DNA of 64,000 nt from NCBI GenBank assembly GCA_029959085.1, contig JARWIR010000008.1, positions 16,664,001 through 16,728,000 of the forward strand, read 5' to 3'. Origin of the DNA: Nemophila menziesii. Lineage: Eukaryota > Streptophyta > Magnoliopsida > Boraginales > Hydrophyllaceae. The notes beneath the pieces are model-generated. The model did not search any database. It was given only the letters and a program-made list of their open reading frames with translations, and had not been told where the DNA came from. Positions within the stretch are counted from its first letter, which is position 1; each line of letters starts with the position of its first letter. A program made the translations under genes and the position numbers. Below are positions 1 through 11,537 of this stretch, in pieces.

Positions 1-1002
1 AGTGAATATTTTTGACTTCTCGCAACGCGTGCCAGTCAAATCCAGTTATCAACGTCTGCCAACTCCATCGATTTTCTTTTTGCTTTTTACTATTATTTTG
101 TCAAGGAAAAATTATATAAAATTAAATAATAGCATCGCTTACAGTAGACAAGAGTAACCAATTTCGATGAATTTATACAAATTAGTAAGACATAGAACAC
201 TACTTGCTAAAGATTTATAAACCAATGATAATAAATCGATATTTTGTCTAACACATTTCGTGAGGATATCTATCATTCCATTGAGGTATCTACTGATGTG
301 AGCAATTTTCCATGCAAAAAATGCATCATCTACCACCAAATCTCGTGGATAATTGGCTATATACTCCAATTTGCACCTGACATATTTCTGATACCTCGAA
401 CGATTTCAAAATTCTTGGAGTAAAATAAGTTAATCGGGAATTATCTATAAACTATTGTTTTCATCGCATTGAGAAGAGCCCCCTAACTTCTTTTTGGATA
501 ATATCATCATGACAGTTAGCTACTAATACAATAACTGGTAGTGGCACATCTAGAAATAAAATTAAGAACGAGATCAAGTATAAGGTTGTTCTTAATATAT
601 TTATTTTTGTGTATTTCAAAAAACTACATGAAAGTCATATATTATTATACAAGAAAAAATGATATTAATAAAAAATTATCAAAAAAAAACCATATAATAT
701 TCTACATTGCTAGCAACGCTTTTTTTAATTACTTTTCCCGTCTATATAATATATTTCTTTACTTCATTAAAAAAAGATATATTCATTTACCTAATACATA
801 AAGAATTATGAGTTTGCAGTGTTAATAGATATATTCACATTATTTGCCTCACTCTATTCTTATGCCGCTTATAAATTACGGTTTTCTAACCCCGTTTCAC
901 AATTTTTACATGTACTCTTGTTATCCTTCCAACTTTCTCTTATCTCGTAATGACATGGATGAGCAATTATCTTCTCGGAATGTCCTTATCTTGCTGAGCA
1001 GT

Positions 1003-1061
<59 letters not shown>

Positions 1062-1772
1062 TCCTCATTTCCCCTTCGTACTAGTAGAAATTGTCTCGTC
1101 AATTTCTATCAATTGAAATCGATTTCATTAACCATCATCTACGTAGGATACAATCTGGTTGTTTCCTCTTTGTGGTACTCAATATCTTCAACAAATCCTC
1201 TCGTAGGTTTCAATCTCATCAACAACTTGTTCAATTCCCTTATTCTTTTTAGGCGACAAAGGAAAGAGAAGGTGTAACTTTTGCAACCGAGGAAAGAGTG
1301 CTATAGTCGTTTGATGAAATTTTGAATGTATTTTTTTTTATATTTATAAGGGTGTATTGAGTCTTTTGCAAAAAATTAACATTTAATGAGAACATACACA
1401 AGTAACACCACTAACCCTTTATGGTAAAAAAAAAATTCATAGACCTTTGGGTAAAAAAGAAAAACTCAAAATAATTGGAATTGAATATAGTATTGAAACA
1501 AAGAAAGAATCTCTCAGTTGGAGATTAATCAAAATAGGTTTATAATGAAAAAAAGAGAGATTATTTTTCTCCCCAATGAAAAATTCCATTTCATTTCTCA
1601 AAAAAAAAAAAATTAATCCTGACACTATAAATGTTAAATATACGTAACCTAATTTATACTAGCAACTAAAAAAATGTTACAATTTACATTGACGCTCATT
1701 AACATACACACAACTTCTCGTGATCGGATGCACCAAAAAGGGAACACTATACCAATTCATAATCATCAAATG
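1..1772. other. AT-rich intergenic DNA, no gene recognised
   Basis: Short reading frames occur on both strands, but none shows a family motif or an exon-intron pattern I recognise. A minus-strand frame at 139-369 encodes 76 residues of ordinary composition and could be a remnant of something coding, but I cannot place it. The stretch contains a long TA microsatellite and several A or T homopolymers. I see no tRNA or rRNA gene. Confidence 0.5.
1005..1059. repeat. (TA)n microsatellite
   Basis: An uninterrupted alternating TA tract of 55 bases is read directly. It is likely length-polymorphic. The Tyr/Ile-rich plus-strand frame across it is only a translation of the repeat. Confidence 0.98.
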
Positions 1773-1844
1773 TTAAGATCTATATGGATCATTGATTCTA
1801 TCGCTCCTTTCTTCACCGGTATTATTGCAACGAAGTAAATGGAG

Positions 1845-1912
<68 letters not shown>

Positions 1913-2192
1913 CTTGTAAACCTTTATGTTTCTCCTCCAAAGATGTTACATTTGTTTGTGTTCTACTCTCACTTTCACATGTCTCCTGTTTTTCCGATAC
2001 TTTGTTGTGTGTGCTCTTGTCACCTTGAGAACCCAGATTTTGCAAATTTCCAGATTCAGGTATAATACCACTACTAGCTTCAGCCAATGAAACAACGGAT
2101 TTTGTGGGACCCTCACAACTCTTACTCGAACCATCTTTTCCTCCACCTACCGTTTGAGTAACAGAATTAGTGCATGTGCACACATGATTCAC
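1773..2192 (-). CDS. Unrecognised Ser/Glu/Asn-rich open frame with a polyasparagine tract
   Basis: A 139-codon frame with no domain I recognise. The first two thirds are hydrophilic, rich in Ser, Thr, Glu and Lys, and resemble a disordered region of a real protein more than random AT-rich translation. It is followed by more than 20 Asn encoded by the AAT-type microsatellite at 1845-1912 and then a basic tail. There is no visible neighbouring exon, promoter or transit peptide. It may be one exon of a gene, a decayed gene fragment, or a chance frame kept open by the repeat. No function is assigned. Confidence 0.25.
1845..1912. repeat. (ATT)n trinucleotide microsatellite
   Basis: About 22 uninterrupted ATT units. 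On the minus strand in one frame they read as polyasparagine. On the plus strand they read as polyleucine. Confidence 0.97.
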
Positions 2193-2782
2193 ATTTTAAA
2201 AAAAAAGTTAAGATTTTAGTTGTTCCCGGTGTTATTGTCGCACGCTTAATCAGTAAATCGCAGTGAATTGAGGCAGTTGCGCCTTCGCTATGTGATCCGG
2301 CGTGATTAATCTAAGATCGCCATTAATGCTACGCCTTGTTAAGCGAACAATTAATGCGCTTTTAGGCGAATCAAATAACGTTTAAAAAATCAAAATTAAG
2401 CCAAACTTGAGAGGCTTTTATAAACCCTAAGCCTATATTGGATTAAACATGCATATTAGTGAGCAACAAACTAAGATCAAAGTGTGAGTGATCAGAGTCT
2501 TCAATCAAGGAAAAACACGTAGAAATTGTAGACTTGTACCCTATAGGGCAATAGACTATTACATTCACAAAATATTGTTAATATTTTATATGTTATAGGC
2601 GAATTTGTTTCTTGATTTTGATAACACTACTATTATATCATATGTTAAATTACATACATAACGCATGATTTGATCGAATATTGTCTTTCAACTAACTATA
2701 GCTAGCAAACTACCTATTAATAACATAATAACACTGCTATAATATGATTTGATCATATATTCTTAGATATTACATATATCAT

Positions 2783-2951
2783 GATTTACAATTAAATTAC
2801 ATGTGAAACTTTTCTATGTGGGTCTACCAAATACCAACTAATAATAGCAATATGTTTAGGAATTAGGAAGTTTGATTTACAATTAAATTACAGGTGAAAC
2901 TTTTCGATGTGGGTCTATCAAATACCAACTAATAATAACAGTATGTTTAGG
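2783..2951. repeat. Direct duplication of about 78 bp
   Basis: A segment starting GATTTACAATTAAATTACA at 2783-2860 recurs at 2874-2951 with only a few substitutions. A shorter second duplication follows: a block starting GGGAAGTTTATTTCTGAG occurs at 2949-2985 and again at 3034-3069. This is non-coding local duplication, probably by replication slippage or unequal crossing-over. Confidence 0.85.
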
Positions 2952-3066
2952 GAAGTTTATTTCTGAGAATTTTTTAATATGTTTCTTTTTGATTATATTT
3001 GCAAGTTTTATTACTTAGATTTTTTTTTTAATAGGGAAGTTTATTTCTGAGAATTTTTTAATATGT

Positions 3067-3135
3067 TTCCCAGAACCTCTTGGTCTCTGCGGAGTAACTT
3101 AACCACTAGGCCAACTATCTATCGATCTCTTTAGT
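3067..3135 (-). mobile_element. tRNA-derived SINE fragment
   Basis: The minus strand contains TGGCCTAGTGG, a perfect match to the Pol III A box (TRGCNNAGYGG). It is followed by a block (CTCCGCAGAGACCAAGAG) that also occurs at 12398-12510. Only the head is kept here; the B-box part and tail are missing. Assignment rests on the A box and on similarity to the other copies in this window. Confidence 0.55.
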
Positions 3136-3949
3136 ACTTAGATTAACTAATATAGTTAGTTGTAATATAAATATACATTTATATTTTTAGTATTTATAAA
3201 AAAAAAAATGTCTGGGTACTTAATCTATTAGAGGCTTTGGGCCTCGAACTATTTGAGGTTGTATCGCTATTTTGCACCTCTCACCCTCATCAACACTGAT
3301 CTTGACATGCCTTTGCTTTGCTTTGCTTTCTACCACAGTTATTTAATACTCACACACAAGGCTTATTAAGATAATTTTGTCTCGTACTTTGTACCAAAAA
3401 CAATTGATTTAGAAGATTAAATTTGTTCACGTGCAAGGCTTAAAAGTGAAACTGACCTGTGCACGTACATAAATGAAAGGGGCTGTGTTGAAGAAAAACT
3501 AACCAAAATGAGACTGCTCTTAGGATTGAGAGAGATTAGCCTACAAAATTACAATAATGTCCTTTTTCTTTTTTAGGTTTTTATTGAACGTAACATATCC
3601 GTATAAGGTTATTTCTGTCAATTCAGGGCACTTAGTTTCGGGTAAACGAAGAACAATGCGAATAATTTCTCCAAAAGTTGCTCTAAAAGTGGTGCAATCT
3701 TTTTCAAGTATGAATAATATTAAGGCCTTGATATATCTTCCAAATGCAAGAGGAACTAGATCTTCAAGGCATAAGACTCATCAGTTATTCTTTTCTCTTC
3801 CTCATATTCACATTATTCTGATCACAGTCCATTTCATTCATTTCAAGTAACTTATTTGAAGAGTGAGAAACAGTTTTAAGTTTTATATGAAGAGCTAAAA
3901 GATGCTTTATTGCAAGTTTTAGAAATGTTCCTTCTTCTTCTTCATCACC

Positions 3950-4484
3950 ATCTCCACTTGAGCTAGCATGTTATGTGTTGCCACAACTAATTCCATCTGA
4001 TACAAATAAATCTTTTAAATAACTTAATAACAAATATTATCTACTTGAATTTTGATTGGAACAATTAGGGTTCAAGCTTTGAAGTTTACAATTACATCTA
4101 TGAAGTTGGACATTACAAGGTTGCATGATTTCTTGAAAACATTTGTACCAGAAATATTGCAAATAAGACCCAACAAATAAAGATCATTGGAACAGTAAAA
4201 CCATTCTGCAAGCAAAACATATATTGAGAAATTGCTTTCACTTCAACTGCTACTAATTGATAGTATCGATTACTTTGACTTTCTTCAACTTCCATGTCAG
4301 AACCATTACACACTTTTGAACCTGAACCATGAGTATTTGTAGTTTCCTTGTATGGCAACTCAAGTATACCTCGAAATTCTTTAATTAAAACATCTAAAGC
4401 TGATATTTTAACAGATTCTTTATCTAGATCACAGAATCCATTAACATATACATTTTTCGCAAAGAATAGAAGAGGAGAAAGCAT
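3950..4484 (-). CDS. Possible unrecognised gene with a C-terminal membrane segment
   Basis: A 123-codon minus-strand frame (4113-4484) has mixed charged and polar composition. Near its C-terminus is one strongly hydrophobic segment (core [16 protein letters not shown]), as in a tail-anchored membrane protein. Downstream, after a plausible acceptor ending TTTGTATCAG, a second open stretch near 3999 reads [13 protein letters not shown] and continues with a Lys-rich end to a stop. A GT donor inside the hydrophobic segment (at CTG/GTACAA) would join the two in frame, but this is inference. I recognise no family. It begins about 200 bp beyond the GATC stop on the same strand. A decayed or spurious frame remains possible. 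Confidence 0.3.
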
Positions 4485-4680
4485 ATTTTATTCGGTGAAT
4501 AACAGTTGTACTAAATAGTCTAATGTCACTAGAGTAAATTTTAATCTGCAACCCAATAAAAACAGAACTTACAAATTTTAGAAACGGAATATATCAGGTA
4601 TTAAGATAATTATACAATAAATTCATGAGTAAAAATTAATAATAGTGAAAATGAAGATATCCCAAAGAGTATGTATTATT

Positions 4681-5456
4681 TTATTCGGTGTGCAGGACTT
4701 TGGGAACTTTGATATAACTGTCCTTGTAATTTGGAACAGAAGCTATCATCGCCTCCCTATATTGAAGCAAAGACACTATTTCAGATACATTATTACAACA
4801 TTAGGAGTTAGTAGATGGTTTTAAGTTAATACCTATTATTAAATGTCTCCGGGGAATCATCTCGTAAATTGTCTCCTTCAGTATCTACATTACCTGCCCT
4901 TATGGCCGGTTCAATACTCTGAAGATCAACTGCTTCAAGTTGCCCAAACCTGTTCCACAAGAATAATAAATTACACTTGAGCATATATGACACAAAGAGA
5001 TATGAATAAATCTCAAATAACCTCTTACACCTTCGCATAAAAACATTTTAGACTCTTCACAAAGTCATATAAACAAACACCATATGTATACATTTAGTAG
5101 AGAGAGAGAGAGAGATTATATAGACAAGTACCAATCTACCACTTTCTGTATTTTAGGAGCAAATTCTTCAACCTACATTTAAAAGTGCAGATAATCAGTT
5201 TCCATATACATATAGAGATAATAGTAATAGTGTGAAATGGGTATATAGATCATACTTCAAGTGGGGTGAGAGAAATACGAGCAGTTTGAGCTAAACGAGG
5301 AACGTTTGGGGGTTCAAGACTTGATTTTGTTGAATAGTTTCGATTACTTGTTTGCTTAAAGGAAAATAAGCTCAATCTTTGAGCTGTTGTTGAAGTTAAT
5401 GACGCTCCTCTTACCAAATTCAAAGCTTTGTTTGCCATTGTAATTGTAGACTGCAT
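4681..5456 (-). CDS. GATC: Glutamyl-tRNA(Gln) amidotransferase subunit C, organellar
   Basis: GatC is the small subunit of the GatCAB amidotransferase, which converts Glu-tRNA(Gln) to Gln-tRNA(Gln) in plastids and mitochondria. The minus-strand gene has four exons: 5256-5456, 5132-5172, 4833-4949 and 4681-4756. All introns are GT-AG, and the exons sum to 435 nt, giving 144 residues. Residues 1 to about 53 are rich in Ser, Thr, Arg and Asn with almost no acidic residues, as expected of an organelle-targeting peptide. The mature part carries the family pattern: [19 protein letters not shown], then AIRAGN, then [11 protein letters not shown], then a C-terminal [15 protein letters not shown]. The start is the first ATG of the leader; a second Met lies at residue 7. 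I see no breaks, so the gene looks intact. It stands alone, with a LINE upstream and an unrecognised frame downstream. Confidence 0.93.
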
Positions 5457-6329
5457 TTTCTTTACTGTGCGTGCTATCTGTGTAGATGATTATAATTGTA
5501 ATGTATATTTGTAATGGATCTTGAATAGTTTTGGGCTGCTTTGTTTGACGGGCTTATGGCTATGAGTGCGTTGGGCTCTTATATAAAAAGGGATCAAGTA
5601 GGAAACTGCTGTATCAACAATACAAATTAAGGAAACACAACAATCGTACAAAATACTATAATCGACAGAGACAGGGGAAAGAAGATGGAAACGAGGGAAG
5701 GCTAAAGAGATCTACTACAAAGAATACATAAGTACAACTGATGATTATTTTACGATAATAAAAAACAAAGTGATCTCCAAGGAAAAGAACTTGGGATACA
5801 GGGCGTATTAATGGTTCTATTATAGATAATAAGAATAGTTGAAACAAAAATTATCAATCTTTTCAGCCTATTTGTAGGGATAACATGATATGGGGAAATT
5901 GCTGGGCTACGGGTTTATATGATAATGATATATCGCTCCACTATATTATGATTATATAGAATACAGGAAGTCTGATAATACGGATTTGGAGGACAGAATT
6001 GAGGATGGCGGCGGAAAAACAGGGGCGGGGATGTGTTCAGGCGAAGAAGAAGGTGCGAATTCTTTTTATGTGCTGGGGTGATAGTCTTTTATTATTATAT
6101 TGGAAAATGGGCTCACGAAAAGAAAAGTAAGTGTGGGCTGTTTCATGTCATAATAGAAACCAAAATAATTTATATGGGGTGGGGTAGAATCAATAATAGA
6201 ATTGAAATTTGGAGTTGGTGGAAATTAGGAAAATTATATAGGAATAGTATGAAGTGTGGATTTGTCAACTTTAAGGTTATATGGGATATCTGGACTGTCC
6301 CCAAGATGTAGAACATTAATGGAGAGGAA
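5457..6329. other. Intergenic, GATC upstream region and LINE 5' flank
   Basis: The first few hundred bases should contain the GATC promoter; I cannot mark a convincing TATA box. Short frames on both strands show no family motif. From about 5990 the sequence becomes G-rich and may already belong to the degraded 5' part of the LINE that follows. Confidence 0.4.
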
Positions 6330-6436
6330 GAAGTTCAGAGTAGGTTGAGGGCTAAAGAGAAAGGCAAGGGGGTTAGAGGGTCTGGAATAGGAAGAAAGGG
6401 AAGCGGTCAACCCAGTAGTTTGACCTCGGGTAGGAA

Positions 6437-7150
6437 ATGACGACTTGCGTATGGAACTGTCAAGGGATACAGGCACCTTTGACAGTTTCTAGTATTAAGA
6501 CAACCCTTAATAGGTTTAAGCCGGGGATAGCGTGCTTTTTTGAAACTATGTTGCGCGCGGTGGATGCTCCCGAAGTACTTCGTAATTTTAATTATGCTAA
6601 TCATTTTATTAGGGATCCTGTAGGCACTGCTTATCATTCGGGGGCATTTTGGTTCTCTGGCACGCGAATGTTAAGCTCGATATTGTTATGTCTAGTCAGT
6701 ATTATGTAATTTTGTATATTAATGAACTGTATTTTCCCTACTATATTGTATGTGTACATGCTCCGAATAAACTAGATCATAGGTTAAAACTTTGGAATGA
6801 AATAACAATATGGAATTATAACAATAATAATCCATGGGTAGTGATAGGGGATTTTAATGATATTTTAAAATGTTGTGAAAAAATGAGTAACACTCCCCCG
6901 GACAATAGACGAATTCAGGAATTTAATTCATTTATATCTGCAAACAATTTAGGCGAAATAAAATCTTATGGTTGTTATTATACATGGTCTAACCGTCAAA
7001 TTGATAAGCCAGTCAAGGTCAAACTTGATCGGGCACTTGCGTCTTGTGATTGGTTGCACAGGTTTGGTAATGCACGGGTTTATATACCACCAGCAATTGG
7101 ATCGGACCATTGCCCATTGATTTTACAAAAGATAGGACACAAAGGACAGG
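6437..7150 (+). pseudogene. LINE ORF2 endonuclease domain, frameshifted
   Basis: This is the apurinic-type (EEP) endonuclease that nicks target DNA to prime LINE reverse transcription. Visible landmarks are VWNCQG at the start, the central VVIGDFND, then YTWSN and KLDRALAS, and GSDHCPLIL with the catalytic Asp-His pair near the end. The domain is split: the N-terminal quarter is in one frame (6437-6709) and the rest in another (6649-7155), so at least one indel lies near 6650. A further frame change near 7130 leads into the linker. Confidence 0.85.
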
Positions 7151-8534
7151 ATTGAGATGGTTCAAGTTTGAAACGTTATGGGTTGACCATCCAGAGTGTG
7201 AAAAGGTGATTAATACTGCTTGGGGTGAGGCTGGGACAGAGGAGTCACTTCCAAAATTTATTGGGAAAAGGGACAATACTATCAATGCATTACATGGATG
7301 GAGTGAAAAGACGTTTAGGAAAAATGCGAATAAGATAAAAGAATTGACGAAAAAGCTACAGAATCTAGAACAACAAGAGCATCTAAGAGCTACCACGGAG
7401 GAGCAAGACCGACTGGAGGAAGAGTTGAGACAAACATATATAGCAGAGGAGAAATATTGGTATGATCGAGCCAGACAGAATTGGATTAAGTATGGAGATA
7501 AGAATACAATTTTTTTTTATTTGGCAACGATTAAAAGACGACACATAAATAGAATACAACGTATAAAGAATCATGAAGGGGTCTGGCAAGAGGAGGTATC
7601 GAAAGTGAGGAATAGCTTTCAAACGTATTACGAGGACTTGTTCACAGAAAGGAATACAGAAGAAATGGAAGAGGCCACAAGTGTTATTCAAGGAAGGTAA
7701 CGGCGGAGATGAATGAAAAACTGACCCAGATTCCAACATTAGAGAAGGTAAGAAAAGCAATCTTTGATATGTCACCATCTAAAGCTCCTGGTCCAGATGG
7801 ACTAAATGGTAAGTTCTATCAGGAATATTGGCATATAATACAATATGACGTTTTTTAATGGTACAAGATTTTTCCATGAATAATATTTCTCTCGATAAGT
7901 TAAATGAAACTTTGGTTACTCTTATACCAAAAGGGGAGACACCATAAACCATTGGGGATTTTCGGCCAATTTCATGTGTAAACTTTGGTTATAAAATAAT
8001 AGCAAAGATAATGGCAAATAGACTACAAGATCTTATGAATACCATAGTATCACCGACACAGACGACTTTTATTAAAAATAGAGCAATTCAGGATAATATT
8101 CTTATAGCACAGGAGATCTCCTTTTACATGAAACGGAAAAGGAAAAACCCAAAGCCTATGGCGGCAGTTAAACTAGACATGGCTAAAGCATATGACCAGG
8201 TACGTTGGGATTTTCTTTTCTTGGTACTAAATAAGTTGGGATTTTGTCAGAAATGGATATCTTGGATCGCGAACTGCGTGTCCTCGGTTACGTTTCAACT
8301 GAACTTTAATGGTGAACGGCTTCGAAAGTTTAAATCAGGGAGAGGACTTCGACAAGGGGACCCACTATCCCCTTTTCTCTTTTCTCTGATGACAGAATCT
8401 TTAATTAGTCTAATTGATCAGAAAGTGGAACAAGGGAAAATGAAAGGTATTCAAATTACTAGAAACTATCCGACTATAACACATCTATTATTTGCAGATG
8501 ATTCGCTCTTCTTTCTAACAATAGATGAACTCGA
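7151..8534 (+). pseudogene. LINE ORF2 linker and reverse transcriptase, truncated
   Basis: This is the reverse transcriptase of the LINE. A linker rich in Glu, Lys and Gln (to about 7700) leads to the RT. Landmarks in order are SKAPGPDGLNGKF near 7778, TLIPKG near 7920, FRPIS near 7960, the block KLDMAKAYDQVRWDF with the first catalytic Asp, then GLRQGDPLSPFLF, and the catalytic FADD box at about 8495. The frame is lost near 7700 and interrupted by stops near 7860 and 7945. Everything after the FADD region is replaced by LTR sequence. Confidence 0.85.
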
Positions 8535-9226
8535 GATTGGGTATTTAATATTTTTCTTTAATTTACACTTATTGATTATTATTGAAGTAGCTAATCAATA
8601 CTAGGACCTAGTACTTAGGCTATTCCAATTAGTGGCAATTGGATCACTTTGATGGGGGGTCTAGGTACGGAACTAATTAACGAATGTAGGATAGAAATTT
8701 GACCTTGACAGGCTTAATTAATCATATGGCCAATTGGGTAGTTAGACTTTAATCATTCGAAGGTGGACTATATTCACCCTAACGGGGTTTGTAGCACCTA
8801 AGAAGTGCTCCTTAGTCCACCCTGACGGGGGTAAGGAGATAATCGAATCCCGACCAATATTATTTACCAAATTCGTCCCTTAAACAATACATGGGATGAA
8901 TAGATTTAGGTGAAATCCTAGCGTTGCTCAAGTACTACCTCTCATACCTTGCGTCCAGCTATTTTATTTACTTGCGTCTAGTTAATTATTTGCATTAATT
9001 TAGTCTTTTAATTATTTATCTTAGTTATAGAAAACCAAAACAAACAATCTTAAAATCATTTACTTGCTTTCACGTGCAATTAATCACTATCTGATAAGCA
9101 TTAGAGTCACCCAATCTGTCCCTGAGAACGAATCTGTATTATCACATATATTACTTGGGACAACTGTACACTTGCAGTTGTGGTTCTCTTTTCCTTATTG
9201 CATTTATTTTAGAACACACAAAGGAC
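8535..9226 (+). mobile_element. 3' fragment of an LTR (family A), fused to the LINE
   Basis: This stretch matches the reverse complement of LTRs at 13905-15495 and 60679-62262, including the TTTTTCTTTAATTT region and a terminal block ending AACACACAAAGGACCACTA (CACCA in the other copies). Only about the last 690 bp of the LTR are present. Its start coincides with the break in the LINE RT, so the junction is probably a deletion or recombination product, not a clean insertion. Confidence 0.8.
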
Positions 9227-9900
9227 CACTAGGGGTGTTTTTGGATTCCCACATCGGCGGGGAATGAGAGACTAATACCACTTAAATATTAAGTGGTTCT
9301 ATTAGCTACCAAAGGACCAACACCCATGCACATGGAAAGGTAATGAGTTAGCCCACACGCGCGCACCACCACCCACCCGGCCCGAGCCCGGGTCTGGGTC
9401 TTGGGTCTTGGGTCTTGGGAAAAAAATAAAAATAAATAAATTTTTATACCAGCTTTTATTGGTTTCTTGACTTTGTCAGCGTGCATTTAATTCCTAGATT
9501 TTCCCCACGTTTTAAAACTTTTACACACGTTTTGGAAACTCCCTTTGTGTAACAGACAGGTGCGGATTTGTTGCCCATGATCTCCGCTCGTAACAGTAGC
9601 AGATTCGTTGCCCTTGACCTCAGTTCGTAACAACTCTTTCCCACCTATATATGGAGTTGTTCTTCACTTAAGAAATTACATAAACACCTCTTACGAAATT
9701 CCTCTACAGAAATATTATCCTTCTTCTTCCTCCCTACTGTTCTTGAGCGAAAGTCATTATACAAATTCCAAACCTCCCTTGTGAGTGCACAGGAGAGTTG
9801 GTTAGTAGTGTTCAAACCTTGGGGAACGTTCAGAAAGACAGTATAGCATCTCGGTTGTTCCCAGAATTCGTTCTTAAGGCAGTGGCTCCTCCATGACACT
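9227..9900 (+). mobile_element. Copia-type LTR-like segment
   Basis: This region resembles, on the opposite strand, the sequence upstream of the copia gag genes at 18882 and 32883. It has CCCACATCGG near the start and a shared GC-rich block (CACACGCGCGCACCACCACC near 9355). A short imperfect tandem of GGGTCTT follows near 9400, and there is a TATA-like CCTATATATGG near 9645. The end is approximate. No gag or pol follows, so it is a solo or orphan LTR plus leader. Confidence 0.5.
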
Positions 9901-10552
9901 ACAGTCCGTTCATTCTCTCCAGTTTCTGGGTTCGTATTTTTTCTCGTCTTTTAATTTCTTGTTTTTATTTTTCCGTCATTACTATTTCTTTTCATACTCA
10001 TCAGCTAAAGCTTAGTTTTCGCATTTAGTTTTTTTAAAATATCATTACAGTTCTGATTTTTTACCAACAACTTTTACCTCCACCTAAAAGGTGTTTAGTG
10101 ATAAAAAGATGATATAATTTGGTCACAAAACCTTTTTAAATACTGACCAAATTCCATGTCACAAAACCTTTCTCTAACCAAGAAAGCCCATTGTTTGAAG
10201 AATTCGACAATCTCACATAATGCAAAAAGAAATACCCTTCCCTAGCCAAGAATAGCTCACTATATTTTGCCTCTCTTTCAACAATTTTACAGGGCTCAAA
10301 CATAACTAGGGGATCAAACATAACTAGAGTTTCAAAAGAAGTAATATAAGAAGTCTTGCAGACTAACACATTTATTGGCAATAACTTGCAGCCTTGCAGG
10401 AGTATCTAGTATTTTTGATACTTTGAATTCTATATTTTATTTGAACATGCAGTTAGCAAAACTATATACAAGTTAAACACGTTTATAATTCATAAACGTG
10501 CAAGGGTAATATATCCCACAACTCCCAAGCGCAGGCTTAGGCTTAGCCTAAG
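9901..10552. other. Spacer 3' of the EF-hand gene
   Basis: No gene or mobile element is recognised. The last 100 bp should contain the 3' UTR of the minus-strand EF-hand gene. They include a 9-bp inverted repeat, CACGTTTAT and ATAAACGTG, at 10478-10500 with a 5-nt loop. Confidence 0.5.
10478..10500. repeat. Small perfect inverted repeat near the gene 3' end
   Basis: CACGTTTAT, a 5-base spacer, then its exact reverse complement. It lies about 50-75 bp beyond the stop codon of the minus-strand EF-hand gene, so a transcript could fold here. It could equally be chance. Confidence 0.6.
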
Positions 10553-11537
10553 CTAATTAAGTGGAACTTCAACCTCCATCTTCAAACCAGGATAGTCAAG
10601 AACCTGCAATAAAACACAAATTATTCATGGCAATAGTGGGAAAAAGAAGCAGCTTTCATTAGAATGAGTTTTAATGTTAAAAGACGTACTTTGATAAAGT
10701 CCTCCAAAATTAATGTAGACTCTGGTGTGTACCCAGCTTCATTCAAAAGTTGGCTCAACACTTCCTGAAAATAACACAATCATACAGAGATATTAGGATA
10801 TTAACTAAATTTGAAAAATAATAAGCAAAGATAATTAATGTAGATTCAGTATTACCTCTCTCTGTTTATCCGACATGAAAGAACCAGTCAAATCTCTGAG
10901 CACTTCTACCATGTCATTAAAAGACACCTTTCCATTGCCAGTAGAATCGTATACTTTGAACATAACTAGAAAGATAGCATTTGATGTGAGTCCATGAGGT
11001 ACTAAAAATATCATTGTAAAGATTGCGAGATTTACCTTCGATTTTTTGTCGTGCACTTGCTTTTGGACTAAAAGCTGACAAAAAGGTGACAAATTCCTTG
11101 AAATTTAATCCATCCACCATCTTAAGCAATCTCTGTGAAAACTTATAAAAATTAACCATAATTCTAAAAGAACCTGTATAAAACATAACTACAATAGCAT
11201 AAGATTCGTCAAGAGGGTCTAAAAGCTACCTGAGAGAGTGGAGTCATTGCAAATTCTGGTACTGAAAGAAATTCATCAGCTGAAATGAATCCCTTTGAAT
11301 TTCGATCCAATTGGCAAAACCTTACATACAGTGACACTATTTCTTGCTGGGAAACTAACAAGTTTTCCATTATTAAATACATACAATTCAAATTCAGCTA
11401 CATGTGTGTTCCAATCTTTTCAACAGAATCAAAAACCAATAAGAGAAGATATTTGTAGGACACTTACACAGATTACTGGAATGTTCTTGGAGATCTTCAA
11501 TATCATACTGGGTAAGCATAGATGAAGAATTGCCCAT
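10553..11537 (-). CDS. Calcineurin-B-like EF-hand calcium-binding protein
   Basis: This is a plant EF-hand protein of the calcineurin B subunit-like type, probably a calcium sensor; its partner is not established here. Six exons on the minus strand are 11468-11537, 11230-11354, 11036-11132, 10856-10965, 10690-10764 and 10553-10603. They have GT-AG borders and total 528 nt, or 175 aa, the usual family length. It starts MGNSSSML, a good N-myristoylation signal (Gly2, Ser6), suggesting membrane association. EF-hand loop 1 is at residues 40-51 (DRNSKGFISADE) and loop 3 at 104-115 (DSTGNGKVSFND). The second and fourth hands are degenerate. Between them lie the conserved EFAMTPLSQ and GLNFKEFVTFLSAFSP. 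The C-terminus ends KMEVEVPLN. All six exons were placed by splice consensus and frame. No damage is seen. Confidence 0.93.

Larger units (their letters stand above)
6330..8534 (+). mobile_element. L1-type LINE, truncated and broken
   Basis: A non-LTR retrotransposon lies on the plus strand. About 100 bp of a Lys/Gly-rich frame, probably the tail of ORF1, precedes ORF2. ORF2 begins with an endonuclease that starts MTTCVWNCQG and continues into a reverse transcriptase. It is disabled by frameshifts near 6650, 7130 and 7700 and in-frame stops near 7860 and 7945. It ends abruptly inside the RT palm just after FADD, where a fragment of an LTR is joined directly. The thumb, the RNase H part, the 3' end and the poly(A) tail are missing. 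I did not find a target duplication. Confidence 0.85.

Noticed and set aside
139..369. 76-codon minus-strand frame at the left edge
   Set aside because: No recognised motif, no exon partner and no start context; kept only as a remark.
844..1116. Plus-strand frame rich in Tyr and Ile
   Set aside because: Half of it is the TA microsatellite; there is no protein-like composition outside it.
1792..2028. Polyleucine frame on the plus strand
   Set aside because: Shadow of the ATT repeat and of the opposite-strand frame.
5990..6311. Plus-strand frame starting with an Arg cluster, just before the LINE
   Set aside because: No family match; the Arg run is a chance product of a GGCG-type stretch and the position suggests degraded LINE 5' sequence.
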